Below are positions 27,924-36,454 of a stretch of 64,000 bases of DNA, piece after piece. Position numbers and translations under genes: made by a program. Position 1 is the first letter of the stretch. Each line of letters begins with the position of its first letter. The DNA comes from Parabacteroides goldsteinii DSM 19448 = WAL 12034 (GTDB lineage Bacteria; Bacteroidota; Bacteroidia; Bacteroidales; Tannerellaceae): assembly GCF_000969835.1 (NCBI RefSeq), contig NZ_KQ033912.1:778620-842619 (forward strand), in the 5' to 3' direction. Under the pieces are notes generated by a model. It searched no databases, was not told where the DNA came from, and worked only from the letters and a program-made list of their open reading frames with translations.

Positions 27924-27931
27924 TATATTTG
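27924..27931 (+). promoter_or_regulatory. -7 box of the AraC gene
   Basis: TATATTTG matches the Bacteroidales TAnnTTTG consensus and lies 34 bases before the AraC start codon, pointing away from site B copy 2. Confidence 0.55.
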
Positions 27932-27965
27932 TCCCCGTTACAGCCCATTAAATCCTTAAAAACAG

Positions 27966-28832
27966 ATGAGAAACAGAGAAATCAGCCGCCTCGTTTTAAA
28001 TATGAAAAGACATGGCATTGACGTTTTCGATGAATTCGGCAGATACAATTATGTAAATACGCAAACCATACTTCCCACCCATACCCATCCGGATATGATC
28101 GAAATCTGTTATTTGGCGAAAGGAAGCCAGGAATACTTTGTTGACGACAGTATTTTCAGATTATACGGTGGAGATATATTCATTACTTTTCCTAACGAGA
28201 TACATGGTACAGGTGAGGTTCCGGAAGAAAAAGGGGTTTTATACTGGATGGTTCTGAAAAGGCCTCAAGAGGGTAAAGAATACCTGGGATTAAACTATTC
28301 GGATGCCTGTGAGCTTTTTTCCAGGCTACTGCTATTACCTAAGCGCCTCTTTAAAGGAGGTAGTGAATGTGAACGTTTACTCCTGAAAATCATATCTATC
28401 TACTTTCAAAACAAAGAGCCGCTAACCAAAATGGAGTTGAACAATTTGCTTGTGTCCCTTTTACTTCATATCATACATGCCGGTGAAAAAAACTCCGGCA
28501 GGACATACAGTGATCGCATAACTAAGATTGTCCATTATATAGATGAGAACCTTTTTGAAGTATTTGACTTAGAAACCCTTGCAGATAAATGTAACCTTTC
28601 CGTATCCAGATTCAAACATTCGTTTAAAGAAGAGACCGGTATACCACCATCTGAATATATAATCCGCAGGAAAATGGAGAAAGCACAAGAAATGATGAAA
28701 GAAGACAAGTTCTCTATCAAAGATATCGCCTATGATCTGGGATTTTCTTCACCGGCCTATTTCTCCACCGTATTCAAACAATACAACGGTTATTCTCCCA
28801 CTTCATACAAAAAGAAAAGTACCTCCCAATAA
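27966..28832 (+). CDS. AraC-family regulator, candidate regulator of site B
   Basis: A 288-residue cytoplasmic transcription factor. The N-terminal half is a cupin-like sensing domain (THTHPDMIEICYLAKGSQEYF, then DIFITFPNEIHG). The C-terminal 100 residues carry two helix-turn-helix motifs of the AraC type (FDLETLADKCNLSVSRFKHSF and IKDIAYDLGFSSPAYFSTVF). It is encoded between two promoters that carry site B, one divergent and one just downstream, which is the usual position of a regulator relative to its targets. Binding of a released sugar is likely but the ligand is unknown. Confidence 0.88.
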   Translation: MRNREISRLVLNMKRHGIDVFDEFGRYNYVNTQTILPTHTHPDMIEICYLAKGSQEYFVDDSIFRLYGGDIFITFPNEIHGTGEVPEEKGVLYWMVLKRPQEGKEYLGLNYSDACELFSRLLLLPKRLFKGGSECERLLLKIISIYFQNKEPLTKMELNNLLVSLLLHIIHAGEKNSGRTYSDRITKIVHYIDENLFEVFDLETLADKCNLSVSRFKHSFKEETGIPPSEYIIRRKMEKAQEMMKEDKFSIKDIAYDLGFSSPAYFSTVFKQYNGYSPTSYKKKSTSQ

Positions 28833-28839
28833 ATATTAT

Positions 28840-28899
28840 TTCAAAATAGTGCTATAATACCGAATTTAAACGTAAACCTATTTAACGGAGTTATCTTTG
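28840..28899 (+). promoter_or_regulatory. Site B copy 3 with -7 box, promoter of the porter/methyltransferase operon
   Basis: TTCAAAATAGTGCTATAAT (28840-28858) is followed after exactly 33 nt by TATCTTTG (28892-28899). The ATG of the porter gene is at 28915, so the leader is very short (about 9 nt), which may affect translation. Confidence 0.82.
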
Positions 28900-28914
28900 T
28901 GAAAAAATAATTCC

Positions 28915-30240
28915 ATGAAAACGCATATCTTATACTTTTGGATAGCCACCTTGGGCGGAATGCTTTTCGGCTACGATACAGCGGTAATAAATGGGGCTAT
29001 GCCCTTTTTTACATCCTATTTCAATCTTTCGGATGCAATGGTCGGTTGGTCAGTCAGTTCCGGTCTTGTCGGTTGTATCTTAGGAGCCTCATTTGCCAGT
29101 TGGCCGGCAGACAGGCTCGGACGACGGGATAGCATGAAAATAGCTGCTTTATTATTCCTGGTATCCGCCCTGGGAACCGGATTTGCCTATAACTTTACGA
29201 TGTTTATCATTGCCCGGATATTAGGAGGTATTGCCGTAGGAGCAGTTTCTGTCATCATGCCGATTTACCTTTCTGAGATTACCCCTGCTAAACATCGGGG
29301 AAGCTCGACCATCAATTTCCAACTGGGAGTCGTGGTCGGCATATTGGCCGCTTTCTTTGTTGATTACCTGCTGATCGATACAGGCGAATACAATTGGCGA
29401 TATATGTTCCTCTCAATGGCTCTTCCGTCTCTCTTTTTCTTTACATTCTTACTGCAAGCCAAACGTAGTCCACGATGGCTCATTCAACAAGGACACATAT
29501 CGGAAGCAAATATAGCTCTACAGGAATATAATTCGCCGGAAAACAGCATAAAGTCGATTCGGGAGATACAAGCATCACTCCATAAACAAGACAATAAGCA
29601 AGATTGTCCTTCCTTATTCAAAAAACCCTATTTGCGATTCATGCTAATAGGCATTGCAGTCGGTATTTTCAGTCAACTATCAGGAATTGCAATCGTCATG
29701 TATTATGCGACAGACATATTCAGGGCGGCAGGATTCTCTACCAACGCTGCCATAGGGCAAACTGTTATTATCGGGATAACCAACCTGGCTTTCACTTTAT
29801 TGGCAAAGTCATTGATCGATAAAGTCGGAAGAAGAAAGTTGCTTCTTTTCGGTACGGCAGGAATGTCCGTAACGTTGGCTGTATTGGCAGCCTCTTATTT
29901 CAGTACAGGCTTTCCGGCATGGGTTTTATTAATGGCGTTAGTCTCCTTCGTAGCTCTCTTTGCTTCTTCTATGGGAGCGGTTTCATGGGTTTTGTTAGGA
30001 GAAATATTCCCCAACAATATCCGTTCACAGGGTATGTCCATCGGCTCATTATCCAACTGGATAGTAAACGGAAGTATTTCCTTCTTGTTTCCCATCGCAA
30101 CCGGGGCACTTCCAAATGGCGGAGGATATTGTTTCGCTTTTTTTGCGATCACAACACTTACAGGATACTTTTTCTTTAAGAAATACTTGTTTGAAACAAC
30201 TAATAAATCATTAGAAGAAATAGAATTAGAAAATTCATAA
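28915..30240 (+). CDS. MFS sugar porter
   Basis: A 441-residue inner-membrane transporter with about 12 hydrophobic segments. It carries the sugar porter signatures: GYDTAVINGA in helix 1, DRLGRRD between helices 2 and 3, PRWLIQQG after helix 6 and DKVGRRKLL between helices 8 and 9. It should import a monosaccharide with protons. It precedes a UroD-fold methyltransferase gene by 11 bases, so the imported sugar may be the substrate, or a precursor of the substrate, of that enzyme. A methylated monosaccharide is the attractive inference. Confidence 0.9.
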   Translation: MKTHILYFWIATLGGMLFGYDTAVINGAMPFFTSYFNLSDAMVGWSVSSGLVGCILGASFASWPADRLGRRDSMKIAALLFLVSALGTGFAYNFTMFIIARILGGIAVGAVSVIMPIYLSEITPAKHRGSSTINFQLGVVVGILAAFFVDYLLIDTGEYNWRYMFLSMALPSLFFFTFLLQAKRSPRWLIQQGHISEANIALQEYNSPENSIKSIREIQASLHKQDNKQDCPSLFKKPYLRFMLIGIAVGIFSQLSGIAIVMYYATDIFRAAGFSTNAAIGQTVIIGITNLAFTLLAKSLIDKVGRRKLLLFGTAGMSVTLAVLAASYFSTGFPAWVLLMALVSFVALFASSMGAVSWVLLGEIFPNNIRSQGMSIGSLSNWIVNGSISFLFPIATGALPNGGGYCFAFFAITTLTGYFFFKKYLFETTNKSLEEIELENS

Positions 30241-30251
30241 AAGAAAACAAT

Positions 30252-31268
30252 ATGACAGGATACGAAAGAATACAAGCAGCTCTTGCCGGCAAAATGCCGG
30301 ATAAAACACCTATTATGCTGCACAATTTCATGATGGCCGTCAATGAGGCAGGATACACCATGGAACAATACCGTAACAATCCGAAGGTTATAGCCGAATG
30401 TTTTATACGCGCAGTAGAAAAATATCAGTATGATGGCATTGTTGTAGACATTGATACAGTTACACTTGCCGGTGCATGCGGGGTAAAAGTCGATTTTCCG
30501 AAAACAGAACCGGCCCGCTCTCATACTGGTATTTTATCCTCTTTAACTGAGCTGGACCAGTTAAAACCGGTCAATGTACAAAGCTATCAATACGCAAATA
30601 TTTGGTGTGAAGCTGTAACTCTACTAAAGACCTATTTCAAAAATGAAATTTATATCCGGGGAAATTGTGACCAAGCACCATTCTCACTCGCCACAATGAT
30701 CCGTGGTGTGGAAAACATGATGATGGACTTATGCTTGGAAGAAGAAAACAGGGTTTTCGAATTTCTGGATTATTGTTACGAAGCCACTTCCCAATTTATC
30801 AAAATGATGGCAGAAGCCGGTGCAGATATGGTATCCAACGGAGATAGTCCGGCGGGGCCATCCATGTTGTCACCGGATATGTATGAGAGGTTTGCACTCC
30901 CTTATGAAAAGAAAGTTTGCGATTATGCTCATCAATTAGGAGTTCCGTATCTATTACACATCTGTGGTAATACAGATATTATTATCGACCAAATGATTAC
31001 ATGCGGAACAGATGTATTGGAACTGGATTACAAAACAAACATCAATCGGGCTGAAGAAAAGATGCGTGGTAAAACTGTTTTTGCAGGCAATATTGATCCT
31101 GCCGGAGTATTGGCATTTGGAACACCTGCATTGGTCAGAGAAAAAACAATCGAATTAATAGAAGTATTCAAGAACAATCCCCGATTTATACTGAATGCTG
31201 GTTGTGCCATTCCTTCTACAACTCCTCCCGAAAATCTGTTCTCCATGATTCATACAGCACGAGAATAA
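30252..31268 (+). CDS. UroD-fold methyltransferase with MtaA-type zinc site
   Basis: A 338-residue UroD-fold protein, third of its kind in the window. H236-x-C238 (LLHICGN) and C318 (LNAGCAIPS) form the zinc site of the MtaA/MtbA/CmuA group; TTPPENL follows as in those enzymes. It opens like the family (MTGYERIQAALAGKMPDKTP). It forms an operon with a sugar porter, and no corrinoid protein is encoded in that unit, so it would need the corrinoid protein encoded at 1954-2589 or one elsewhere. The similarity to the operon member at 268-1272 is at family level only. The reaction is inferred. Confidence 0.78.
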   Translation: MTGYERIQAALAGKMPDKTPIMLHNFMMAVNEAGYTMEQYRNNPKVIAECFIRAVEKYQYDGIVVDIDTVTLAGACGVKVDFPKTEPARSHTGILSSLTELDQLKPVNVQSYQYANIWCEAVTLLKTYFKNEIYIRGNCDQAPFSLATMIRGVENMMMDLCLEEENRVFEFLDYCYEATSQFIKMMAEAGADMVSNGDSPAGPSMLSPDMYERFALPYEKKVCDYAHQLGVPYLLHICGNTDIIIDQMITCGTDVLELDYKTNINRAEEKMRGKTVFAGNIDPAGVLAFGTPALVREKTIELIEVFKNNPRFILNAGCAIPSTTPPENLFSMIHTARE

Positions 31269-31291
31269 AATAAATACTTTCAGGGAAAAAA

Positions 31292-31366
31292 CAGGACAAT
31301 AGTGTTAGGTCTCCCCACACTACTGTCCTGAATAGAGTAACACTACTGTGCTACCCCTGCTAGCAC
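31292..31366. terminator. Double hairpin between convergent genes
   Basis: CAGGACAATAGTGT (31292-31305) pairs with ACACTACTGTCCTG (31317-31330), one mismatch; a second stem GTGCTA/TAGCAC (31348-31353 with 31361-31366) follows. It separates the plus-strand methyltransferase from the minus-strand GH38 gene and can serve both. The 13-mer CACTACTGTGCTA (31341-31353) also occurs, inverted, at 42774-42786. Confidence 0.7.
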
Positions 31367-31392
31367 TACTATACTATCCCTAAAAACGCTTC

Positions 31393-34287
31393 TTAGTATT
31401 CCAATCTCAATGTCATTTGTCCGTACGGAGCCATCACCAGATTGCCGTCGGTTTGCTCTCCGGCTATCTCTTCCCGGTCACAGACAGAAATACGCACCGG
31501 GACCTTTTTAGGAAAAGACAGTTTTACGCTTTCCTCCTTGTCGGACAAAGAACGAAGGCGGACGATCAAAGCACGATCGTTTTCCTGTGATTTGATAATC
31601 GTCGAGTACACTTTCCGGTTGTCGACAGCTATCAATGGCTCGACCTGCGGATCTTTATCTGCCGTAACGTATACCAGCGGTTGCGATTGTTCTATTCCGA
31701 AGCGGTTCGCTTCCACCACATCGTAAGCTTCATGCGGATACAAACGGTAACGGAATTGGACAGGACCCTCTTGAGTCAACGGGAAGTTCGTATGCCAGTG
31801 GTTATTCATCACCCAGGAATAAACGGTTGAACTCGGTTCGAGCTTCTTCAGCCAATTTCCCTTGTCTCCCCAACCGAGTGCGATGTTTGCCGTACGGTTA
31901 CCATACTCAAAGAGAGGAGCATCCAACGAGCACCAAGTCACGCCATGAGTCGCATTCGATACGTCCAGCCACCGTTGCATCGCAAGCCAGTTACGGTTAC
32001 CCTGCGGCCACTGGTCCTTTTCCACTTCCATCACTCCCCAGGGAATATCGACACGGGTCTTTGAGTCTGGCAGATTAAAGGCAAAGCCAAAATGAATGCC
32101 GTCTTTCTCCACCAAAGGCAATTTATCCACGACATTGGAGATTTCCACCCACGGCTGGCCTGCCAACAAACGGACAGAACGGGAGACGCTCCGGCAACCG
32201 GTTGCTTTCGATGCCACGCGCAGTTCTACAGCCAAAGGACCTTCTTCCACTACGGAAACAGATAATACCGTATCCGCCTGCGGAGCATCCACATTTGCCG
32301 GCAACCAGGAGAATGTATTGGCCCCCTCGCCGATATAGTTATATTCAGCACCTTTCTTCAATAAAGAAACAATATTACCGGTTGCCTGGTCCACATGAAC
32401 CGTCAGACAATCGTTTTCCAGTGTCGTTCCCTCTATTTTGCAACTGCCCGACAAAGAACATTTGCCTTCCACAACCCGAAAATGACGGGAACTCAATGCT
32501 GGTACTTCCGGGACATAGAACAACAGCTCACCGGTAGAAAGGCGTTGGGAAAGTACCTCTTTCCCATGCTGGTCGACCACTTTATCCCCTTTCAAACTCT
32601 CCTTTGCCGACAACCGGATCACACCGCTCTGCGGCCATGAATGCGTATTAAAGACGGCGATACCTCCATTGGAAGGGCCTTCCTTAGGCCCCAGTGCCCC
32701 ATTCGACTTATCTGTGGCAGGAGCCAGCGATTCATCCAGCATATCGATCGAGCGATCTTCGGCCTCATGGAAGTAAGACTGCTTCACTTTCCAGATGGCA
32801 TCCTGGAAATAGGGTTCGGTCGGGTTCTCGAAGCACCAGGTATGTTCCGAACCTAAAAGGATATAACGCCAAGCCTCATCGAAATCTTCACGTGGAGCTT
32901 TCCCGCCATCTGCCAGCATGGACCAGATTGTTTCCGCTTGCGTTAACCGCTCTTTGGCATTTCGGTTTTTAGCGGTCAGCCCGGCTGCCGTACCTAAGCC
33001 GTCCGTCCAATATTCCGTATAGTCGCCGGATACGACCGGCAACTGGTCTCCATATTTATCCTCTATCATCGACATGATTTCGTGGCCACCACAAATACGA
33101 ATCTTCGGATAGGCATATTTTTCATTCCACTCCTTCACCGCAAAAGGGATATCGGCATCCAAGGGATTGTTGTCCCACAAGGACCAGGAGAACAAGGCAA
33201 AATCGTAGGGGTAATTATCTTTCTCCATAGACTCCAACTGCCTGGTAAAGTCTACATTCGCATATCCGGTACGTATTACTTTCGGAACCTTTTCCGGATC
33301 ACGTTGGCCGAACCACGGACGTCCCGTCTCTCCGCCTTTTCCCATACTCCCGCTATTGGCATAACTGCCAGGTTGGAAAAACAATACTTTCGATTTTCCA
33401 TCCGGCCCCAACCACCAAAAAGGCTTACCATCCATATTGGCATGGGCATTTCCCGCCCGGTCGGAATTAGGCCAGGAAATGATATACCGAACTCCCTCCT
33501 GTGCCATTACCGGAACAAGTCCCCACGATATGCCCGGAATATCGAACTGTTGGAAAACGTCTGCTGGTTGCCCGCTTAACCGTTGCATTTCCCGCGTAAA
33601 TTTAAAAATGTGGAACATCTCTTCATCTGTACAAATGCTAGTATTCAGGTTCAGATAACTGGCATCCACACACATTTGCCCCTTCTTGATTGCATCTATG
33701 ACCCCATCCCGCATCTCCGGATTGGATTGCCATAAGCGTTCGAGCGGCCATCCAATTTCGGGGTTCCACACATAGCGGGCACCCTCCGGATGGCTCTTCG
33801 TCTCTTCTGCAAGTTTTATCCCTTCAATGATATTATTCTTGTGAAGCTGTTCTACGTTCTTATGCGTATTGGTATATCCTATATCTACGTGGGCATGGTT
33901 GTACAAATAAACATTCCAATGACGCATAGGCGTAACACTGACTTTTTGCTTATACACCTTATCCGCCCCACGAAGAACCAAGGTGACTTCCGACTTCTTC
34001 CCTGTAGGTACCGTGGAAGGTAACAGAATTTCGACCTCCGTCGAATCTTTCGCATTCAATGCAAAATGGTTCTTTTCTGTTTTTCCTTTGGCTATCACAT
34101 CTACGGAAAGCTCTCCTTTCAGTTCCTTTCCTTTCAATTTAACCGTCACAATACGCCCGGGAGTTCCGTCCGCCCTGTAACCATAGAGAGGACGCACCAC
34201 ATAATCGACTGAAGACGGAACAACATCTGCATAAATCACAGAAGATAATACAGATGCAAACAAACAATAAGCTATTTTCTTTTTCAT
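31393..34287 (-). CDS. GH38-type alpha-mannosidase-like protein, secreted
   Basis: A 964-residue protein; the ATG at 34287 gives a signal peptide (MKKKIAYCLFASVLSSVIYA). After a beta domain of about 110 residues the GH38 N-terminal barrel begins with LYNHAHVDIGYTNTHK, where the HxD pair is the zinc-binding start of the family, and continues with FDIPGISWGLVP. The C-terminal half is the beta-rich part of the family. GH38 enzymes remove alpha-mannose and depend on zinc. The usual nucleophile context is only weakly recognisable, so this is a divergent branch and the specificity may be different. Monocistronic; neither site A nor site B was found upstream. Confidence 0.75.
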   Translation of the reverse strand: MKKKIAYCLFASVLSSVIYADVVPSSVDYVVRPLYGYRADGTPGRIVTVKLKGKELKGELSVDVIAKGKTEKNHFALNAKDSTEVEILLPSTVPTGKKSEVTLVLRGADKVYKQKVSVTPMRHWNVYLYNHAHVDIGYTNTHKNVEQLHKNNIIEGIKLAEETKSHPEGARYVWNPEIGWPLERLWQSNPEMRDGVIDAIKKGQMCVDASYLNLNTSICTDEEMFHIFKFTREMQRLSGQPADVFQQFDIPGISWGLVPVMAQEGVRYIISWPNSDRAGNAHANMDGKPFWWLGPDGKSKVLFFQPGSYANSGSMGKGGETGRPWFGQRDPEKVPKVIRTGYANVDFTRQLESMEKDNYPYDFALFSWSLWDNNPLDADIPFAVKEWNEKYAYPKIRICGGHEIMSMIEDKYGDQLPVVSGDYTEYWTDGLGTAAGLTAKNRNAKERLTQAETIWSMLADGGKAPREDFDEAWRYILLGSEHTWCFENPTEPYFQDAIWKVKQSYFHEAEDRSIDMLDESLAPATDKSNGALGPKEGPSNGGIAVFNTHSWPQSGVIRLSAKESLKGDKVVDQHGKEVLSQRLSTGELLFYVPEVPALSSRHFRVVEGKCSLSGSCKIEGTTLENDCLTVHVDQATGNIVSLLKKGAEYNYIGEGANTFSWLPANVDAPQADTVLSVSVVEEGPLAVELRVASKATGCRSVSRSVRLLAGQPWVEISNVVDKLPLVEKDGIHFGFAFNLPDSKTRVDIPWGVMEVEKDQWPQGNRNWLAMQRWLDVSNATHGVTWCSLDAPLFEYGNRTANIALGWGDKGNWLKKLEPSSTVYSWVMNNHWHTNFPLTQEGPVQFRYRLYPHEAYDVVEANRFGIEQSQPLVYVTADKDPQVEPLIAVDNRKVYSTIIKSQENDRALIVRLRSLSDKEESVKLSFPKKVPVRISVCDREEIAGEQTDGNLVMAPYGQMTLRLEY

Positions 34288-34467
34288 TGTATTCAATTTA
34301 AAATCAACGACATTCATTGCCAACAATTAGTTTAGCATACAAATAAACCTATCTTTTATTTCCCGATCAATAGACTTTTTAACGGTTTATTTGCATTATC
34401 TTCTGATTCTTGCAGTTTTTAATCAAACAAGCCCCTCCTACTGGTGCTAACGTCTGTTTCAATGAGA

Positions 34468-34485
34468 CAGAATTTCAGGTTGTAA
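34468..34485 (+). repeat. 18-bp copy of the 3-prime end of the second AraC gene
   Basis: CAGAATTTCAGGTTGTAA here is identical to the last 18 bases of the AraC gene (36090-36107), stop codon included, in direct orientation. The upstream codons no longer match. It looks like a scar of a duplicated or lost AraC gene end. Confidence 0.65.
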
Positions 34486-34508
34486 TTATATCGTTTCTTC
34501 CTCTGACT

Positions 34509-34859
34509 CTAGTTTTGTCTCTGATATTTTATAACTAAATCTCCTTTTTTCAACACCAAATTCTCAGTCGTAAGCTCTTCTATCTGCAATGTGTCCGAAA
34601 AAGATATAGTCTGGTGGTTACCTATACTTTTACCCGACAACACCAGTTTATCTCCATTTTTCTCCCAAGACTCATAGTGCAGGGTGGCCATATTGATGGA
34701 AGTAGCCCTCCCCCCATTCTCTAACGTAACACCTTGTACCATCTCAGGCATACCGGGAACAGGCTCGATCCAGGAACCTTCAATCTGCACATTGCTGCAA
34801 GCTGCCAAACCGACTACAGTAAAAAGAGTAAACACACCTTTTGATATATTCATCATCAT
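34509..34859 (-). CDS. Lipocalin-like small lipoprotein
   Basis: A 116-residue lipoprotein (lipobox cysteine in GLAACSN). The mature part (EGSWIEPVPGMPEMVQGVTL ... LVLKKGDLVIKYQR) has the alternating strands of the small lipocalin-like lipoproteins common in Bacteroidales, often found near GH97 or other secreted enzymes. Their ligand is unknown. It lies 25 bases after the truncated GH97 start and so is now the first intact gene behind site A copy 2. Confidence 0.65.
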   Translation of the reverse strand: MMMNISKGVFTLFTVVGLAACSNVQIEGSWIEPVPGMPEMVQGVTLENGGRATSINMATLHYESWEKNGDKLVLSGKSIGNHQTISFSDTLQIEELTTENLVLKKGDLVIKYQRQN

Positions 34860-34884
34860 AACATCATATTTAAATAATTCAACT

Positions 34885-35073
34885 TTAAAGCATTTTGAAA
34901 TGCTTCATACTTATTACTTTTTCCAAACGGTAGATAAGATCACCTTTATCCGACTGCCCGACCTTTACGGACAGACTGCCATCGGGAGATTGCAGCACAT
35001 ACTTACTCTCTCCGCAAGCTGCAACTACCAATAAAATAAACACTGCAAATATTGAATATTTTCTTTTCATCAT
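34885..35073 (-). pseudogene. Truncated GH97 gene, N-terminus only
   Basis: The 62 codons give a lipoprotein signal (MMKRKYSIFAVFILLVVAACG) and the first strand of a GH97 N-terminal domain (YVLQSPDGSLSVKV, then DLIYRLEK). After this the reading departs from GH97 and stops within nine codons at an 18-bp palindrome (34888-34905). A GH97 enzyme is normally about 650 to 700 residues, so the gene has lost over 90 percent of its length. The regulated promoter in front of it (site A copy 2) is intact. It could still make a short lipopeptide. Confidence 0.75.
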
Positions 35074-35114
35074 ACGATCTTCCCCTTATTGTAAGCCACA
35101 CTTTAAGTAAGGTA

Positions 35115-35180
35115 CAAATATAAAGTCCTACCAACCTATAAAAAATAGCAAAATCTTGTCTTATTTGTGGATTATTATTG
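35115..35180 (-). promoter_or_regulatory. Site A copy 2 with -7 box, beside the second AraC gene
   Basis: Minus strand: CAATAATAATCCAC (35180-35167), TGCTA (35150-35146), -7 box TATATTTG (35122-35115), spacing 44 nt. It drives the truncated GH97 and the lipocalin-like gene. The divergent AraC gene starts only 37 bases from its distal end, so this site may also control that regulator. Confidence 0.8.
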
Positions 35181-35216
35181 CTTATTTTATGCTGTGAATA
35201 GCGAAATACATGAAAA

Positions 35217-36107
35217 ATGGCAAAAGTAGAACTAGGATTTTCCGGCGAACGTTTCATCTATCTTCCTATCCCGATGATCGATCTGATGGAAGATAGTCCA
35301 CTGACAAGTGACTTGTATCTTTATTCGATGGGATACTTCTCAAGGGCTTCCCATCATTATATCAACCGGCCAACCGGATGCGATGAGTTTCTTTTCATCT
35401 ATTGTAAGGAAGGATGCGGCTGGATAGAGTTGTACGGGAAACGGCAAAATCTGGAGGCTAACCAGTTCATTATCCTGCCCCGGAATATTCCGCATGCTTA
35501 CGGAGCCGATGAGACCAGTCCCTGGACGATCTACTGGATTCATTTCCGGGGAAGCAAAGCCCCTCTTTTCTCCAGCCGTTTCGATAAGCCGACGACGGTC
35601 TCTCCTTCCGCCCAGTCACGCATTGAAGAACGGCTCGACCTGTTTGAGGAGATTTTCTTTACGCTGAACGAAAGTACCTCTATGGATCATATGCATTACG
35701 CCAATCTGTGTTTTGCCCATTTCCTGGGTTCTTTCCTGTTCATCGATGTCTACCGGAATAACTTCCGTCCCAAAGAGTATTCTGAAAATGTGATGAACCG
35801 CGTCGTACATTTTATGAACGATAATATCGAGAGTAACCTCAAGCTGGCCGATTTCGCTAATTTCTGCGGATATTCGGAATCATACTTCTACCGCAAATTC
35901 GTTAAGGAGACAGGCCACTCCCCTATGGATTATTTCACACGCCTGAAAATAAACAAAGCCTGCAAGTTACTGATCCAGACTGATATGAAGGTGAATCAGA
36001 TCGCTCACAAGCTCGGTTTTAAAGAATCTCAATATTTCTCCCGCACATTCTCCAATGTGATGGGGCTTTCGCCGATGGAGTTCAGGAGGCAGAATTTCAG
36101 GTTGTAA
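35217..36107 (+). CDS. AraC-family regulator, candidate regulator of site A
   Basis: A 296-residue transcription factor. The N-terminal cupin-like sensing domain has HHYINRPTGCDEFLFIYC and FIILPRNIPHAY. The C-terminal AraC domain contains LADFANFCGYSESYFYRKF and VNQIAHKLGFKESQYFSRTF, the two DNA-recognition units, and ends PMEFRRQNFRL. Its gene is adjacent and divergent to a site A promoter, which makes it the best candidate in the window for the regulator of the site A genes; a hybrid two-component regulator encoded elsewhere is the alternative. No strong promoter was identified for this gene itself. Confidence 0.88.
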   Translation: MAKVELGFSGERFIYLPIPMIDLMEDSPLTSDLYLYSMGYFSRASHHYINRPTGCDEFLFIYCKEGCGWIELYGKRQNLEANQFIILPRNIPHAYGADETSPWTIYWIHFRGSKAPLFSSRFDKPTTVSPSAQSRIEERLDLFEEIFFTLNESTSMDHMHYANLCFAHFLGSFLFIDVYRNNFRPKEYSENVMNRVVHFMNDNIESNLKLADFANFCGYSESYFYRKFVKETGHSPMDYFTRLKINKACKLLIQTDMKVNQIAHKLGFKESQYFSRTFSNVMGLSPMEFRRQNFRL

Positions 36108-36120
36108 ATATACATTCCTT

Positions 36121-36426
36121 TCAACAGAACAGTTTCACCGCCACTACCCCGATCAACAGCCACCCCATCAAATTACCAGCCGTGGTTGCCGGAGGAGGTT
36201 CCTCTAATGCGGATTCTGCGGCGTATGGGTCCCCGGACGGATGATCGACAAGATCGCGCCGATGGCTGCCAGCGCCACCTCCGTCTGCTTCAGAAGAAGC
36301 GACAACAGTGCTATCAGCGCCAGCCACGGGATCGCCTGGGCAGCTGTGCCTCCCTTTCAGGCCACGGGGAAACAGGGCCTGCACCAAGGATAAAAGGAAA
36401 TTACAAACGATACGAAGTGTTTTCAT
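36121..36426 (-). pseudogene. Small holin-like membrane protein, reading frame interrupted twice
   Basis: The open frame of 101 codons starts with a hydrophobic helix (TLRIVCNFLLSLVQALF) and ends with another (GNLMGWLLIGVVAVKLF). The middle is not protein-like in this frame. The same middle read in the next frame gives a convincing membrane helix, AIPWLALIALLSLLL, followed by VALAAIGAILSII. The two changes of frame coincide with G runs at about 36350-36360 and 36228-36240. So the ancestral protein was probably a small three-helix membrane protein. Encoded 28 bases after an endolysin-like enzyme, it resembles a phage holin. Frameshift mutations or sequencing errors at G runs are the likely cause; programmed frameshifting is less likely. 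Confidence 0.55.
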
Positions 36427-36454
36427 ACGATAAAAATTTACTGGTAGTAGATAA

